This document shows positions 44,552 through 54,492 of a stretch of 64,000 nt of DNA, piece by piece. Numbering within the stretch: position 1 is the first letter of the stretch; every line of letters begins with the position of its first letter. The DNA is from Serinus canaria (taxonomy: Eukaryota > Chordata > Aves > Passeriformes > Fringillidae). A model generated the notes under the pieces. It did no database searches, was not told the origin of the DNA, and worked only from the letters and a program-made list of their open reading frames with translations. Location: positions 55,799,180-55,863,179 of the forward strand of contig NC_066314.1 in NCBI RefSeq assembly GCF_022539315.1. Direction: 5' to 3'. The position numbers and the translations under genes were made by a program.

Positions 44552-44760
44552 CAAACAAACAAATAAATATTTTAAAGTTTTTTTTTTTTTTTTTTTTTTT
44601 AAGCCTAAAGGCACCAGAGCGCCGCCCGCCCTCCGCAGCGTGACTCAGGGTTATAAACACGGCCCCAGCCGTAGCGGGACACCGCACCGCCCTGGAGACA
44701 CGGCTGGGGGCTCCGCGGGTGAGGCCCGAATGCCCCCGCTGGGCCAAGTGAATGTGACCT

Positions 44761-47753
44761 GCGCTCTCCGTGACACGCACACACAAAAATAATCGCTTGT
44801 TCTCGTCCCCGAGGCTGTTGGATCGGGGCTGTTGCCTTGTCAGTAGCGTCTCGGTGGCAGAAAGCGTGCCATGTGATGTGTCACACCAGATGCGTGTTGC
44901 AAACTGCAGGCAGCTAAAGGCCTGCAAACAAGCCGAAACAGCGAGCCAATTTCGGCCCAGTTACTCAGCTGGCACATACAATATCTGGTTTTTTTCCCCC
45001 TAGGAGTAGATCAACTCAAAATTATTCACTGATCAGCAGAAGAACAGGCATTAATGAATGGTTCAGCATGCTCAAATCAGGATAAAAATCAATTGCTGCT
45101 ACCCTAGGGACAATGAACTGGATTGTGTTAAATTATTTTTTCATTGCATACTTTACCTAGAGGAAGCAGAATTTTGCCAAGGCTGATCTTCTATCTGTAC
45201 AGGTGTTTTAGCTGTAGCAGAATATGGGTGGAACAGCCAGATGCATAAGGTGATTCTCCATGGCCACACCAAAGGCAGAGGTAAAAGACACAGATTTCCT
45301 AATTCAACCCCAAGTCTTGACTGAGGATGAACAGAGGTAGGAAAAGATGTGTTGGGGTGTGATTTTCTCACCTGAATCATGACACCTACTTTTGGATGGC
45401 TGAAGTGTGTCTGCAAAAAACTCTTGCAGGTCCTTTACTTTCTAAGCTTTTTTTACCAGTACATTTTTTATACCAAATACTTTTGTTTAGTACGGGGTAG
45501 TGTGACTTCCCGCTAATGGTCAGTTCCAGCAGGTGCATGCCCAAATCTCCTAAGCATCAAGCAGCCCACAGTGGGAATGTCACAGCCAGTGTGTCCCAGC
45601 CTTCACTATTCGTGTGCATGAGGTTTGTACAGGAAGCACCATCCACACGTTTCTGTCTGTCCTAGGACGTGTAAACATTCTCCCGTGGTTGAGAGGTCAG
45701 AGGAGCTCAGAGGGGTGAGTCAGAAGGAAGGAATTATTTTTTGCCGTCCCATAGCAAATATCTTGGATTGAAGGAACCCCAGGGTTTAGACCCAGGGAAA
45801 ATTCTGGTTTCATGGCATTAAACTTTTCTATAAAGCCTGTGTTTGGCCTCCCTGCTTCCTAACTGCACGCAGCACAGCAGTTGCTGAGGTGTACTGAAGG
45901 TCTGTAGTGATGCCTCTTCCTCAAGCACAAAAGAGAGGATATTTTCTAGCCTGTTTCACCTAAGCCACCAACATATTCTGGCAATTTAAACAGACTTATC
46001 TCAAACTCCTCTTATCCTGTGAATTGCTGGTTTTATCCCCAGGACTGCTCCCAAGGCAGCTAAGGTAACACCTGGTTTTAATTTCTCATGACAAATCAGA
46101 GAGAAGTGCCAGTTTTTTTTCCTGTTCTGATGCAAAGACATGGCCCTGTGAGCAGATTGCTGGGTGACTTCTCCTCAGCAACTCCCCTGACTGAAGTCTC
46201 TCCCTGCCCTGATCGTGCAGCCCTGGATGTGCAGCCCCAAGACTCGCTCCTCCTGCTTCCCCACTTCGTCAGGCGCTGAATTCCCAGCTCTCTCCTTCAG
46301 CCTCAATAATAACAATAACGTCACTGGCAAAACAGGCAGGAAGATGATACATGCAGAAGCAGTGACAAACACCTAAACATCTGACTTAGGGTTGTTAAAA
46401 TGTCAGCCCATGGGCATGTGACAAACCCCACATTCTGCATTCGTTTGCCAGAGGGAGGAACTGGAAATGGTGTTGGCTAATTTTCCTACCCTGGACTGCC
46501 AGCACAAAGTGCTCCTTCAAGGACTATCAAAACAATATATTTTTTCTTAACCTAGAGTGTCAGAACAGCTCTGAGCACGGACTGTACTGCTGTATCTGCA
46601 GGTCATGTGAGTACATTCCACAAGGGATTTCCCAAGCGTTGCCAATGCTGCAGCTGTAGGTGCAGGAGACAAAAATATTTTCACAGAACCTGGGGGCAGG
46701 GTTTGCAGCCTGTGCCGTACTATACAGTCCTCCTGCTTATGACTCTGGACTACTGTGCATATTTATTTCATTATTACCTCCCCTTGGTAATTAATGCCTC
46801 TACAGACTGATTTTTTTTTTTTTTTAATCTTAAGTATGGACTCTGCATATCAAAGTCTCTTGTCGGAAAATTTGTACTTTGTGGTCTGAATGGTGATTAA
46901 ACCACAGATGGCATACCTGAGGGCACTCATGCTTCTGATCTGCTCGCTGCCACCCATGGCACAGTCCTTGTCTGGTGTCTCTGCTGTATCCCTCGTGACT
47001 GGTCACCAGTTTCTCTTGGCACTGGATCTGTAGCACCTTCAGAGCCCGTATGGGCACATTGGTCTTGGATGAGGGCACAGGGTTAGTCACTCCCAGTAAA
47101 CAATGTCTAATTGTGCAAATGTTTTCCTTTCTTCTAGGAAAGCACTCTGTATTGTCCATGCTGGCTGCTGTCTTGCTGCTCTATTTTCTACAATTTTTTT
47201 TTTTTTTTACAAAAAAGCAGCTTTTTCTTATCATACTTCTTGTATGGCCCAGCTTCAGCTAAAGGTGCTTAAAGGCATATGAATGATATTCTGAGGAGAT
47301 TAAGGAACACAATCACAATTGCTGCGTGATCAAAAGCAGCAGCAAAGGACAACAGCCCAGACTTGCAAAGCAGAGTTTGAGATCCATTGTTCCAGCCAGT
47401 GATTGGGAGTGGCCTGTTGGGCAGGGGCATCATTGTTCCTGTGAAAACAATGGAGCAACAGCCACAGTGGGGCCAGTGGGATGTTTCTGAAACCCGGTTT
47501 TTCTCAAGTACTCCATGTTTTAGGGGAAACTAAGGGTGGCAGTGTTACCAAACAAGTTAATATTTCTTTTAAAAGGAGCCTGTGCAGTGGTGTAGGGAGG
47601 GAATTTCTTTAGGGAGATTTAATTCATGAATTTGCTAACAGATGACAGGCAAGCTATGGGTGATGTCCATGTGTTAGAAAAACAAATTATAAATTTAGCG
47701 ACTGACATGCTTCAGTGCTCTTCTACCAGAGGGAGAAATTTGTTGTTGTGACC
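44761..47753. other. intergenic between the GABARAPL1 promoter and the ERV
   Basis: No gene recognised. Frames up to 109 codons (46830-47159 minus) have no domain. T-rich runs occur at 46811-46824 and 47193-47206. No 5' LTR matching the one at 52137-52496 was seen in the 3 kb upstream of the ERV coding part. Confidence 0.5.
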
Positions 47754-48197
47754 TGGACACAAAGTTTCTTGCAGTTTGTCGACCAACTCCGTGCACAGGT
47801 TGAGCGACAAGTACGGGACCCCAAGACACAGATGGAAATAGTTAAAGAGATGGCACAGAGGAATGCCAATGAAGTCTGCACCAGGGTGCTCCTGGGACTG
47901 CCTCTCAACCCCCCGCCTACACTGGCAGAGATGATCGAAGCCTGTGCTAGGAAGGCGGAACTGTTTGCTGCACGGGAGGCGTGGTCAAGGCCAACAAACC
48001 CAGAGACGGTGGCAGCTGTATCTCCGGGAGTCAGGAGGCGACAGATGTCACCAGAACAACTTACACATGTCATTTGCTTCATATGCAAAAAACCAGGACA
48101 CTTTGCCCAGGACTGCCCTCAAAACCAGCAACAAAAGACACCCTTCACACCAAAAAACTCCGAAGTCAGCGCCAACCCGTCCAGTGCCACGACATAA
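47754..48197 (+). pseudogene. gag: ERV gag, 3' part: capsid C-terminus and nucleocapsid
   Basis: Similarity starts at the major homology region (SFLQFVDQL near 47766) and runs through the capsid C-terminal domain to one CCHC zinc knuckle, CFICKKPGHFAQDC (spacing C-x2-C-x4-H-x4-C), near 48078-48119. The frame ends at TAA 48195-48197. Most betaretroviruses have two knuckles; only one is seen. A perfect A AAA AAC heptamer, phased to the gag codons, lies at 48152-48158. Matrix and the capsid N-terminal domain are missing, and there is no start codon, so this is a fragment. The boundary with host DNA near 47740 is uncertain. Confidence 0.85.
48152..48158 (+). promoter_or_regulatory. gag-pro -1 ribosomal frameshift heptamer A AAA AAC
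   Basis: The heptamer is phased X XXY YYZ to the gag frame (codons AAA 48153-48155, AAC 48156-48158). It is the same heptamer as the MMTV gag-pro site. Slippage enters a frame that stays open only to a TAA at 48296-48298. Confidence 0.75.
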
Positions 48198-48995
48198 ATG
48201 CGGCGGGCTTCCCTGAAGGGAAAACCTCCCTCAAAACAGAAAGGGGGGGTGGAAGGGAAGTGGGATATGGTAAAACAACATTGCCATTTACAGGATAAAA
48301 TCTGGTGGTCTCACAAGCGTTTCAAGCCCGTGACCACCAAAGCTTTTGCTTTCAGGTCTACCCAGTGGATGGTCATTGGAGTGGGCCCACCTGAGGACTC
48401 GCAGAACTTTACAAAAGATTGTGCAAAATTGGACAGTGAGTACTTTGTTATTGGGGACACTGCACACACACCCATGGAGATTGAGGTGGCTCCCATGACA
48501 ATCAAAGGGGACATACCTAACCTCATTCTCCTAGCGCGCTGTCCACAGCCACCCTTCTATTTGGCCAAGGGGCAAATCATCGCCCAGGCCATTCCTGTCC
48601 CAGCAGACATTTTGGTAGATGAAAAGGCACCTAGTGTATACTGGGCAGAAGTGGTTGGCGAGGACAAACCCATCATGGGATGCAACCTGATGCGTGGAAC
48701 AGAACATCTCCACGTGGAAGGGTTGCTTGACACAGGGGCAGATGTGACAATCATACCCGAAAGGTTGTGGCCGTCACATTGGGATTTGCAGCCTGTGGCT
48801 GGCCAAATCCAAGGTGTAGGAGGAGTCATATTGGCAAAGATATCAAAAAGCATAGTACAAATTGAAGGACCAGACGGAAAATTGGCCAGTGTCCGTCCAT
48901 TTGTTACTAATTACAAAGCTCCCTTGTGGGGTAGAGACACCATGTCCCAGTGGGGAGTCAAACTGGTCATTCCTAAGACACCCCAGGATTTTTAA
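48198..48995 (+). pseudogene. pro: ERV pro: dUTPase-like segment and retropepsin protease, link to gag broken
   Basis: The frame directly after the gag stop encodes a dUTPase-like part (about residues 45-135, with a YLAKGQIIAQ stretch like the family's C-terminal KGxRIAQ) and a retroviral aspartic protease. The protease shows LLDTGAD at 176-182 with Asp178, a VGG flap segment near 207-209 and a GRD motif at 245-247. The usual dUTPase catalytic segments are not recognisable. A -1 slip from gag lands in a different frame, which stops at 48296-48298, so one surplus base (or two missing) separates gag from pro; the G7 run at 48243-48249 is a likely place. The frame ends at TAA 48993-48995 immediately after a second slip heptamer. 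Confidence 0.8.
48986..48992 (+). promoter_or_regulatory. pro-pol -1 ribosomal frameshift heptamer G GAT TTT
   Basis: Phased to the pro frame (GAT 48987-48989, TTT 48990-48992) with the pro stop TAA directly behind. MMTV uses the closely related G GAU UUA at pro-pol. A -1 slip here enters the long pol frame at 48992 without a start codon being needed. No downstream pseudoknot was modelled. Confidence 0.8.
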
Positions 48996-51709
48996 AAGCG
49001 GCCACTGTGGAGCGCCTCGCCCACAAGTTAACATGGCTGAATGATGATCCAGTCTGGGTAAAACAGTGGCCACTCAGTAATGAAAAGATAAAGGCGCTCG
49101 AGGAGCTAGTGGAAGAACAATTGGCTAAAGGACACATTGAAGAGACATCTAGCTGCTGGAATTCCCCAGTCTTTGTAATAAAAAAGCCAGGGAAGGATAA
49201 GTGGCGGCTCCTCCAAGATTTAAGAGAAATAAACAAAAAAATTGTGGACATGGGGTCTCTCCAACCAGGGATGCCCTCCCCAGCGATGCTTCCCCAAAAT
49301 TGGCAATTGGCTGTCCTAGACATCAAGGACTGTTTCTTCCATATCCCTCTACACATAGAAGATGCTCAAAGGTTTGCCTTTTCTGTTCCTACCACCAATC
49401 GAAAAGCCCCAATGAAGCGCTACCACTGGAAAGTATTGCCACAGGGAATGAAATGCAGTCCATCCATCTGCCAGTGGTACGTGGCTTCATTGCTGTCCCC
49501 AGTGCGCGCCCAGAAAAAAGAGGCAATCATCCTACACTACATGGATGATGTGCTTGTGTGTGCCCCCGATGACATAATACTCCAAGACACACTTGACCTA
49601 GTGGTTAAAGTTTTAACCTCTGCTGGATTTCAATTGCAGGAAAACAAGGTTCAGAGGATGCCACCTTGGAACTACCTGGGCTTGCAAATCACTGCGCAGA
49701 CCATTGTTCCGCAGAAATTGGAAATTAAGAGTGATCCCAAAACCCTAGCAGATCTCCATTCCTTGTGTGGGTCTTTGAACTGGGTCAGGCCTTGGCTGGG
49801 TCTCACTAACAGGGACCTAGCTCCCCTTCTCAATTTACTGAAGGGAGAGAGAGAGCTAGTCTCTCCCAGGGAACTGACCCCAGAGGCAAAAACCGCCCTC
49901 CAAAAAGTTCAGAAGGCTTTGGCCGAGAGGCAGGCTCATCGTTATAAGCCCGAGCTGCCTTTCGAATTCATTGTTTTAGGGAAGTTACCACACATACACG
50001 GATTGATATTCCAGTGGTTTGAAGTACAAAAAGATCCACTTCTAATCATAGAGTGGGTTTTCCTCTCCTGTCAGAGATCCAAAACCATCACACAGCCACA
50101 GGAGCTGATAGCTCAGCTGATCTGGAAGGCCAGGTTAAGTTTGCGTGAGCTGGCCGGTTGTGACTTTGAGTGTATTCACCTCCCAGTCCATCTTGCTAAG
50201 GAGGGAAAGGGCTCTCCTGAGAAGTTGACAAAGAAAATATTCAATGACCTGCTCCAGAACAATGCCAGTCTCCAGCTATCCCTGGACAGCTACAGTGGAC
50301 AGGTATCAGTCCAGGTCCCGTCACACAAGCTGTTCAACGAGGAATTCCACCTCATTGCTCCTGAGAAAAGGAGTCGTAGGCCACTCAAGGCGCTTACAGT
50401 GTTCACTGATGCATCTGGAGCATCCCACAAGTCGGTGATGACTTGGAGAAATCCCCAGACCCAGCATTGGGAAGCTGATGTTGAGTTTGTGGAGGGGTCG
50501 CCCCAGATTGCTGAACTGGCCGCAGTCGTGAGAGCCTTTGAGAAGTTTTCGGAGCCAATTAATTTGGTTACCGATTCAGCCTACGTGGCGGGAGTAGTGT
50601 CCAGGGCGGAGCAGGCAGTTCTCAAGGACATTGAGGATGGGCATCTCCACAGGTTGCTCTCAAAACTAATTTATTTGGTTTCACAGCGGGAGCACCCTTT
50701 CTATGTGATGCACGTGAGGTCACACACCGATTTGCCAGGCGAGATCGCAGAAGGTAATCGCAAAGCAGATTCCCTTGCAGCTCCAGCAGAAATGGCACGC
50801 CTTCCAGACATCTTTCAACAGGCAAAACTCAGTCACCAACAATACCATCAAAATATTCCAGGTCTAATCCGCCAGTTCCAGCTAACACGAAGTCAGGCTC
50901 GAGCCATTGTGGCCACCTGTCCCAATTGCCAGCTTCAGGCAGTGCCATCCCTGGGTGTTGGGGTTAACCCCCGAGGCCTTGGCAGCTGTGAAGTGTGGCA
51001 GACAGACATCACACACATTCCCAGTTTCGGTCGCATGAAATACGTACACGTCAGCATAGATACATACTCAGGTGCGGTTTATGCCTCTGCCCACACAGGG
51101 GAAAGGGCTGCGCATGCTAAACAACACTTGCTGCAAGCCTTTTCAGTATTGGGGGTCCCTAGGGAGATCAAGACTGACAATGGCCCAGCGTATGCCTCCA
51201 AGGAGTTCCTGGAGTTTGTCCAGCAGTGGGGAGTGGAGCATAAGACAGGCATTCCCCACTCCCCCACAGGTCAAGCTGTGATCGAACGTGCCCACCATAC
51301 ACTCAAAGAAGTTCTGGCTAGGCAGGGAAATTCTGCAGTGTGGATGACTCCACAACAAAAGCTCTGTAAAGCCTTGTTTACCATCAATTTTCTGAATTGT
51401 TCATTTGAAAACATGAACCCTCCGGTAATACGTCATTTCAATAATAACAACCGGTTTAAGTTGTCACAGCGTCCACCAGTTCTCATTAAGGACCCAGAAA
51501 CTTGGACAACCAAGGGTCCTTATGAGCTCGTCACCTGGGGGCGTGGTTATGCATGTGTATCCACCCCCTCAGGCCCTCGATGGATACCCCAAAAGTGGGT
51601 AAAACCTTTCATCCCTAAAAATCCAGCTCCAGCAGACGGGGATGAGAAGCAAGCAGCTGTTGCCTCCAAGAGAAGACGCCGCCGGGAAAAGAAAGAAAAA
51701 TCGTCATAG
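48992..51709 (+). CDS. pol: ERV pol: reverse transcriptase, RNase H and integrase, uninterrupted frame
   Basis: The frame runs 906 codons with no stop; residue numbers here count from 49007. Reverse transcriptase covers about 20-230, with Asp105 in LDIKD and YMDD at 178-181. The connection region follows to about 455. RNase H has Asp468 (TDASG), Glu503, Asp523 (TDSAY) and Asp588. Integrase has the zinc-binding His610, His614, Cys638, Cys641, the catalytic Asp667, Asp724, Glu760 with D,D-35-E spacing, then a Trp-rich C-terminal domain and a basic tail. Expression would be by frameshift from pro, since there is no ATG. All listed catalytic residues are present, so the frame is intact by sequence; activity is not shown. 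With gag truncated, no autonomous element can come from this copy. Confidence 0.92.
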   Translation, partial: LKAATVERLAHKLTWLNDDPVWVKQWPLSNEKIKALEELVEEQLAKGHIEETSSCWNSPVFVIKKPGKDKWRLLQDLREINKKIVDMGSLQPGMPSPAMLPQNWQLAVLDIKDCFFHIPLHIEDAQRFAFSVPTTNRKAPMKRYHWKVLPQGMKCSPSICQWYVASLLSPVRAQKKEAIILHYMDDVLVCAPDDIILQDTLDLVVKVLTSAGFQLQENKVQRMPPWNYLGLQITAQTIVPQKLEIKSDPKTLADLHSLCGSLNWVRPWLGLTNRDLAPLLNLLKGERELVSPRELTPEAKTALQKVQKALAERQAHRYKPELPFEFIVLGKLPHIHGLIFQWFEVQKDPLLIIEWVFLSCQRSKTITQPQELIAQLIWKARLSLRELAGCDFECIHLPVHLAKEGKGSPEKLTKKIFNDLLQNNASLQLSLDSYSGQVSVQVPSHKLFNEEFHLIAPEKRSRRPLKALTVFTDASGASHKSVMTWRNPQTQHWEADVEFVEGSPQIAELAAVVRAFEKFSEPINLVTDSAYVAGVVSRAEQAVLKDIEDGHLHRLLSKLIYLVSQREHPFYVMHVRSHTDLPGEIAEGNRKADSLAAPAEMARLPDIFQQAKLSHQQYHQNIPGLIRQFQLTRSQARAIVATCPNCQLQAVPSLGVGVNPRGLGSCEVWQTDITHIPSFGRMKYVHVSIDTYSGAVYASAHTGERAAHAKQHLLQAFSVLGVPREIKTDNGPAYASKEFLEFVQQWGVEHKTGIPHSPTGQAVIERAHHTLKEVLARQGNSAVWMTPQQKLCKALFTINFLNCSFENMNPPVIRHFNNNNRFKLSQRPPVLIKDPETWTTKGPYELVTWGRGYACVSTPSGPRWIPQKWVKPFIPKNPAPADGDEKQAAVASKRRRRREKKEKSS

Positions 51710-52136
51710 AAAAGTCAGCTGCATTCCGGCAGACCCATGAACTTGTATGTATTTTCTTTAAAAAATTGTCTGCTTTCCTTTGTAGAACAGGAAATCTACC
51801 TCCCACTTAACCTCATGAAGAGCCCTGTCCGAGTTGTGATCCTGTTCGCGCTGAGCAGTCTGACAGCTGTGTAGATCGTTCCTCAGCCACGCTAAAACAT
51901 CTGGGTGACCCTGGCACAGACACTCCAACAGGACTGTGCTGCATGAACCTAACATCAAAGTCACCCGACACCCACGCAGCCCTCCGAGAAGTAAAAAGCC
52001 TGATTGGACAAGGCAGCAAGAATCTGAGGACTGTTCAAGGACTGGAGACTCTCGGGGTGGTGGACAAATTTTTAATCAGTAGCACAAATGGTCCAACACA
52101 TCTCCTTTCAATTTTAGTTAACAGAAAAAGTGGAGG
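51710..52136 (+). other. ERV stretch between pol and 3' LTR, env absent
   Basis: Only about 430 bases separate the pol stop from the LTR, too short for env. No signal peptide, furin site, fusion peptide or CX6CC motif is recognisable. A 69-codon frame (51943-52152) runs into the LTR and shows no known domain. A purine-rich tract (CAGAAAAAGTGGAGG, ending at 52136) immediately before the LTR fits the polypurine tract. Confidence 0.65.
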
Positions 52137-52496
52137 TGTTGTGTTGCAGTAAATAGTTTATTTAGTTGTTGTTGCACTGGTGGTGGGTTCCCCCTCCCTC
52201 ATCACATGGTTTCCCCCCTGCACACCTGGTCTGTCCCTCAGGTGCTTCGCCCCTCCCCAGTGGTATCCCATTGGCTCTGGTTCTCTCTCCCCCGCCCCCA
52301 TCCCTTAGGGTATAAAACCTCCTGTGTGAGAGCTCCAACCCCTCTTTTGTACCTGGGTGACCCATCACCTGTGTCCTGCCCCAAGCCAATAAACAGGATA
52401 CTTGCACCCGCGTGGAGAAGAGCGCCTCTTGTCTTTTACCTTTGTCTATGCGGATCCGTGTGGGCTAGAGTCTTATGCTAGCCGGATTTGGACTCA
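52137..52496 (+). mobile_element. 3' LTR of the ERVK-type element
   Basis: About 360 bases, starting TGTTGTGTTGCAGT just after the polypurine tract and ending GGACTCA. An inverted CCAAT (ATTGG) lies near 52270, a TATA box TATAAAA at 52311-52317, and AATAAA at 52388-52393, giving clear U3, R and U5 parts. No matching 5' copy is in the window, so a target-site duplication cannot be tested. Its promoter, if active, would drive plus-strand transcripts antisense through TMEM52B. Confidence 0.8.
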
Positions 52497-53944
52497 TATA
52501 AGGCCCAGGAAAAACACGGATTACCGCAAGAATGCAGAATTTAAACCCAAAGACACTTACAGAAACTGGAGATGAAGGAGAAACTAACAAAGACGATTAC
52601 TGAGATTCTCTTTATGTGGGAAAAATAAATAAATTTAAAAAAGACTAAAAATGTGGATTAATTTGCATTAGAAACAATAAATAAATAACAATAGGTGATA
52701 GAATACTATTTATTGAAGAGAACCATGTAGTTTGTAAGCCAATGAACACTAATTTCTTTGTTTGCGCAAACGTATAAATAATTAAAGGTTTGTTAACTGG
52801 CATGTTCTGTGGAGTTATCCCCATGTACCCTAACACTGGATAAAGTTAGGTTGACTTTCTACCCTAACAAACTGGTTAAAGAGTTTATTTCCCAGCTTTT
52901 GGTGCCAGTTTCTGGTACCCCAGATGGGACAAAGAGGTGCCTACTCAGTGGACTAGAGGAATCATCAACACTCCAGTGCACACCAAAATATTTTCAGGGA
53001 GCTGTTCCTGTTTCCTGGTCTGGTGAGTAGATCACTCTGCCCTTTTTGGGGAAAAGAATACAACATTACTTAAGGTACTTTATTTGAAGATACGTTCCCT
53101 GCCCATAAGTTGCACTAATAGAAAGTTTGCAGTGTGAGGCTCAGAGGTTTTTCAAATCTACTTGGGTTTTGGGAAAGGTTCTAAAAAGTTGTAAAAGATT
53201 GTAAGAAGTTATAGAAAGCTTGTAAAAGGTTTTAAAGGTTTTTAAAGCTTGTAAAAGGTTTTAAAAGGTTCTTTCCTAAGATGGTAAGTATGGGAGTATA
53301 GATCCCACGAGAAGGAATCCCAAAGGGTTCCCCTTTGGGTTGTGTCCTAAGGAACTGGAAGGGATTGGGGGTTTGGGAGGGGTGACCCCCTGACATGAAA
53401 ACAGCTTGTTGAATATTGTAATCATTGGTGGCCAATACATAAACTTAATGGTTGTGGAAAGTGACCAGTTAATGGGACTGCAAATTACAAATACCATTTT
53501 GCAAAGAATGGTGTTTTGTAAAAGGAATGCAATGGACCACCCGCTGTATGCTGGGTGTTTTGGTTTTGTTTTTTTTTTTAAATTTTTTGATTTGTGGAAT
53601 AATCCTGACTACTGCAAGGAATGTATGCATGTGCCTAGAGATCTGATGGTGTTAGCATTAGAAGAAAAGGGATGGGAAACCACTCAAAAGGTGCTGCTCT
53701 GGCTGCAGTCCAGGCTGAATCCCCAGTGTCCAGCGTGTGGCTGCAGGCTCCTGTGGCACAATGAGCTGGGCGAGTTTGTCTTGCAGCCAAGGGACTGCTG
53801 CAGCTCAGCACTGGGACTGCCCAGGGAACATCATGGGGAAAGGCTTCACCTCAGAGCTGGACTTGTGCTTTAGGATATTTACTGTTTCACAAGGACAAAG
53901 GAGTTTGGTCCAGGAAGGAAAAGGGCTGTCTGTCCAGTCCTGAG
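52497..53944 (+). other. low-complexity and probable decayed ERV sequence
   Basis: From 53160 to 53275 there is a run of TAAAAGGTT-type words. The GGTGCCAGTTTCTGGTACCCC region near 52900-52922 and a donor-like GGTGAGTAGATC near 53024-53035 resemble a retroviral leader. The frame at 53406-53873 is not assigned. Together with the pol scrap that follows, this may be one class I ERV remnant. Evidence is weak. Confidence 0.3.
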
Positions 53945-54090
53945 CCCCTTTCTAAGAGAGAGCTGAGCCTGACTGCAGGAAGGACTTTCAGGAACTGAAA
54001 GATGTTTTAATGACTGCTCCTGCATTGGGACTACTGGGCTTTCTTGGCAGAATTGCTGCCCTGCAGAGCAGAGTCACCATCAGGTGTTAA
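53945..54090 (+). pseudogene. class I ERV pol scrap (RT end / connection)
   Basis: The translation near 53975-54035 contains FQELKDVLMTAPALGL, the segment that follows reverse transcriptase in gammaretrovirus-like pol (F..LK..L..APALGLPD). The frame decays immediately after. It is too short to place further. Confidence 0.6.
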
Positions 54091-54377
54091 ATGCCAGGAC
54101 AGCTTCGGGTTTGCAGGCAGGATGAGCTGGATGTTCCCCCTGGAAAGCACTGTGAAGATTTCCAGGGAGTTTCTGGGCTTGACAGTACTTAACATATGTT
54201 CAGCAGACTCAAATGTCTCTGCTTGCTTCAGGCTTTTACTTGGAGTAAACAAGAGCCTTCCAGGAAATGTTCTGCAGCTTGGTGCAGCCAGGCCTGCACA
54301 AACTTCAGAGAGCAGCTGATTAAAGAGGTCACTCTAACAGGTGTTCCACAAGCAGTTATAATTATTATTATTATTTC

Positions 54378-54492
54378 AAGGCCAGGCTGGACGCAACCTG
54401 GTCTAGCCAAAGGTGTCCCTGCCCATGGCAGAGGGTTGGAACCCTATGGTTTTTAAGGTCCCCTCCAATCCAAACCATTCTACAATTCTAAG
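54378..54492 (+). repeat. CR1 3' end, plus orientation
   Basis: The segment runs from AAGGCCAGGCTGGACGCAAC through GGAACCCTATGGTTTTTAAGGTCCCCTCC to ATTCTACAATTCTAAGA. This is a standard CR1 terminus. A short TTA run (54363-54376) precedes it. Confidence 0.85.

Larger units (their letters stand above)
47754..52496 (+). mobile_element. class II (betaretrovirus-like, ERVK-type) endogenous retrovirus, 5'-truncated, env-less
   Basis: Order: end of gag capsid and nucleocapsid, pro with a dUTPase-like part, pol (RT, RNase H, integrase), about 430 bases without env, and a 3' LTR. The gag-pro-pol layout in three frames with two -1 frameshift heptamers follows the betaretroviral plan. The 5' LTR, leader and most of gag are absent, so it cannot be a complete provirus. 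Age cannot be estimated from LTR divergence because one LTR is missing, but the uninterrupted pol frame argues against great age. It lies between GABARAPL1 and TMEM52B, in opposite orientation to both. Confidence 0.9.

Noticed and set aside
47393..47753. Possible 5' LTR of the ERVK-type element
   Set aside because: No shared words with the 3' LTR, no TATA/poly(A) arrangement and no primer-binding site were seen.
50244..51358. Short frames on both strands inside ERV pol
   Set aside because: Shadows of the 900-codon pol frame.
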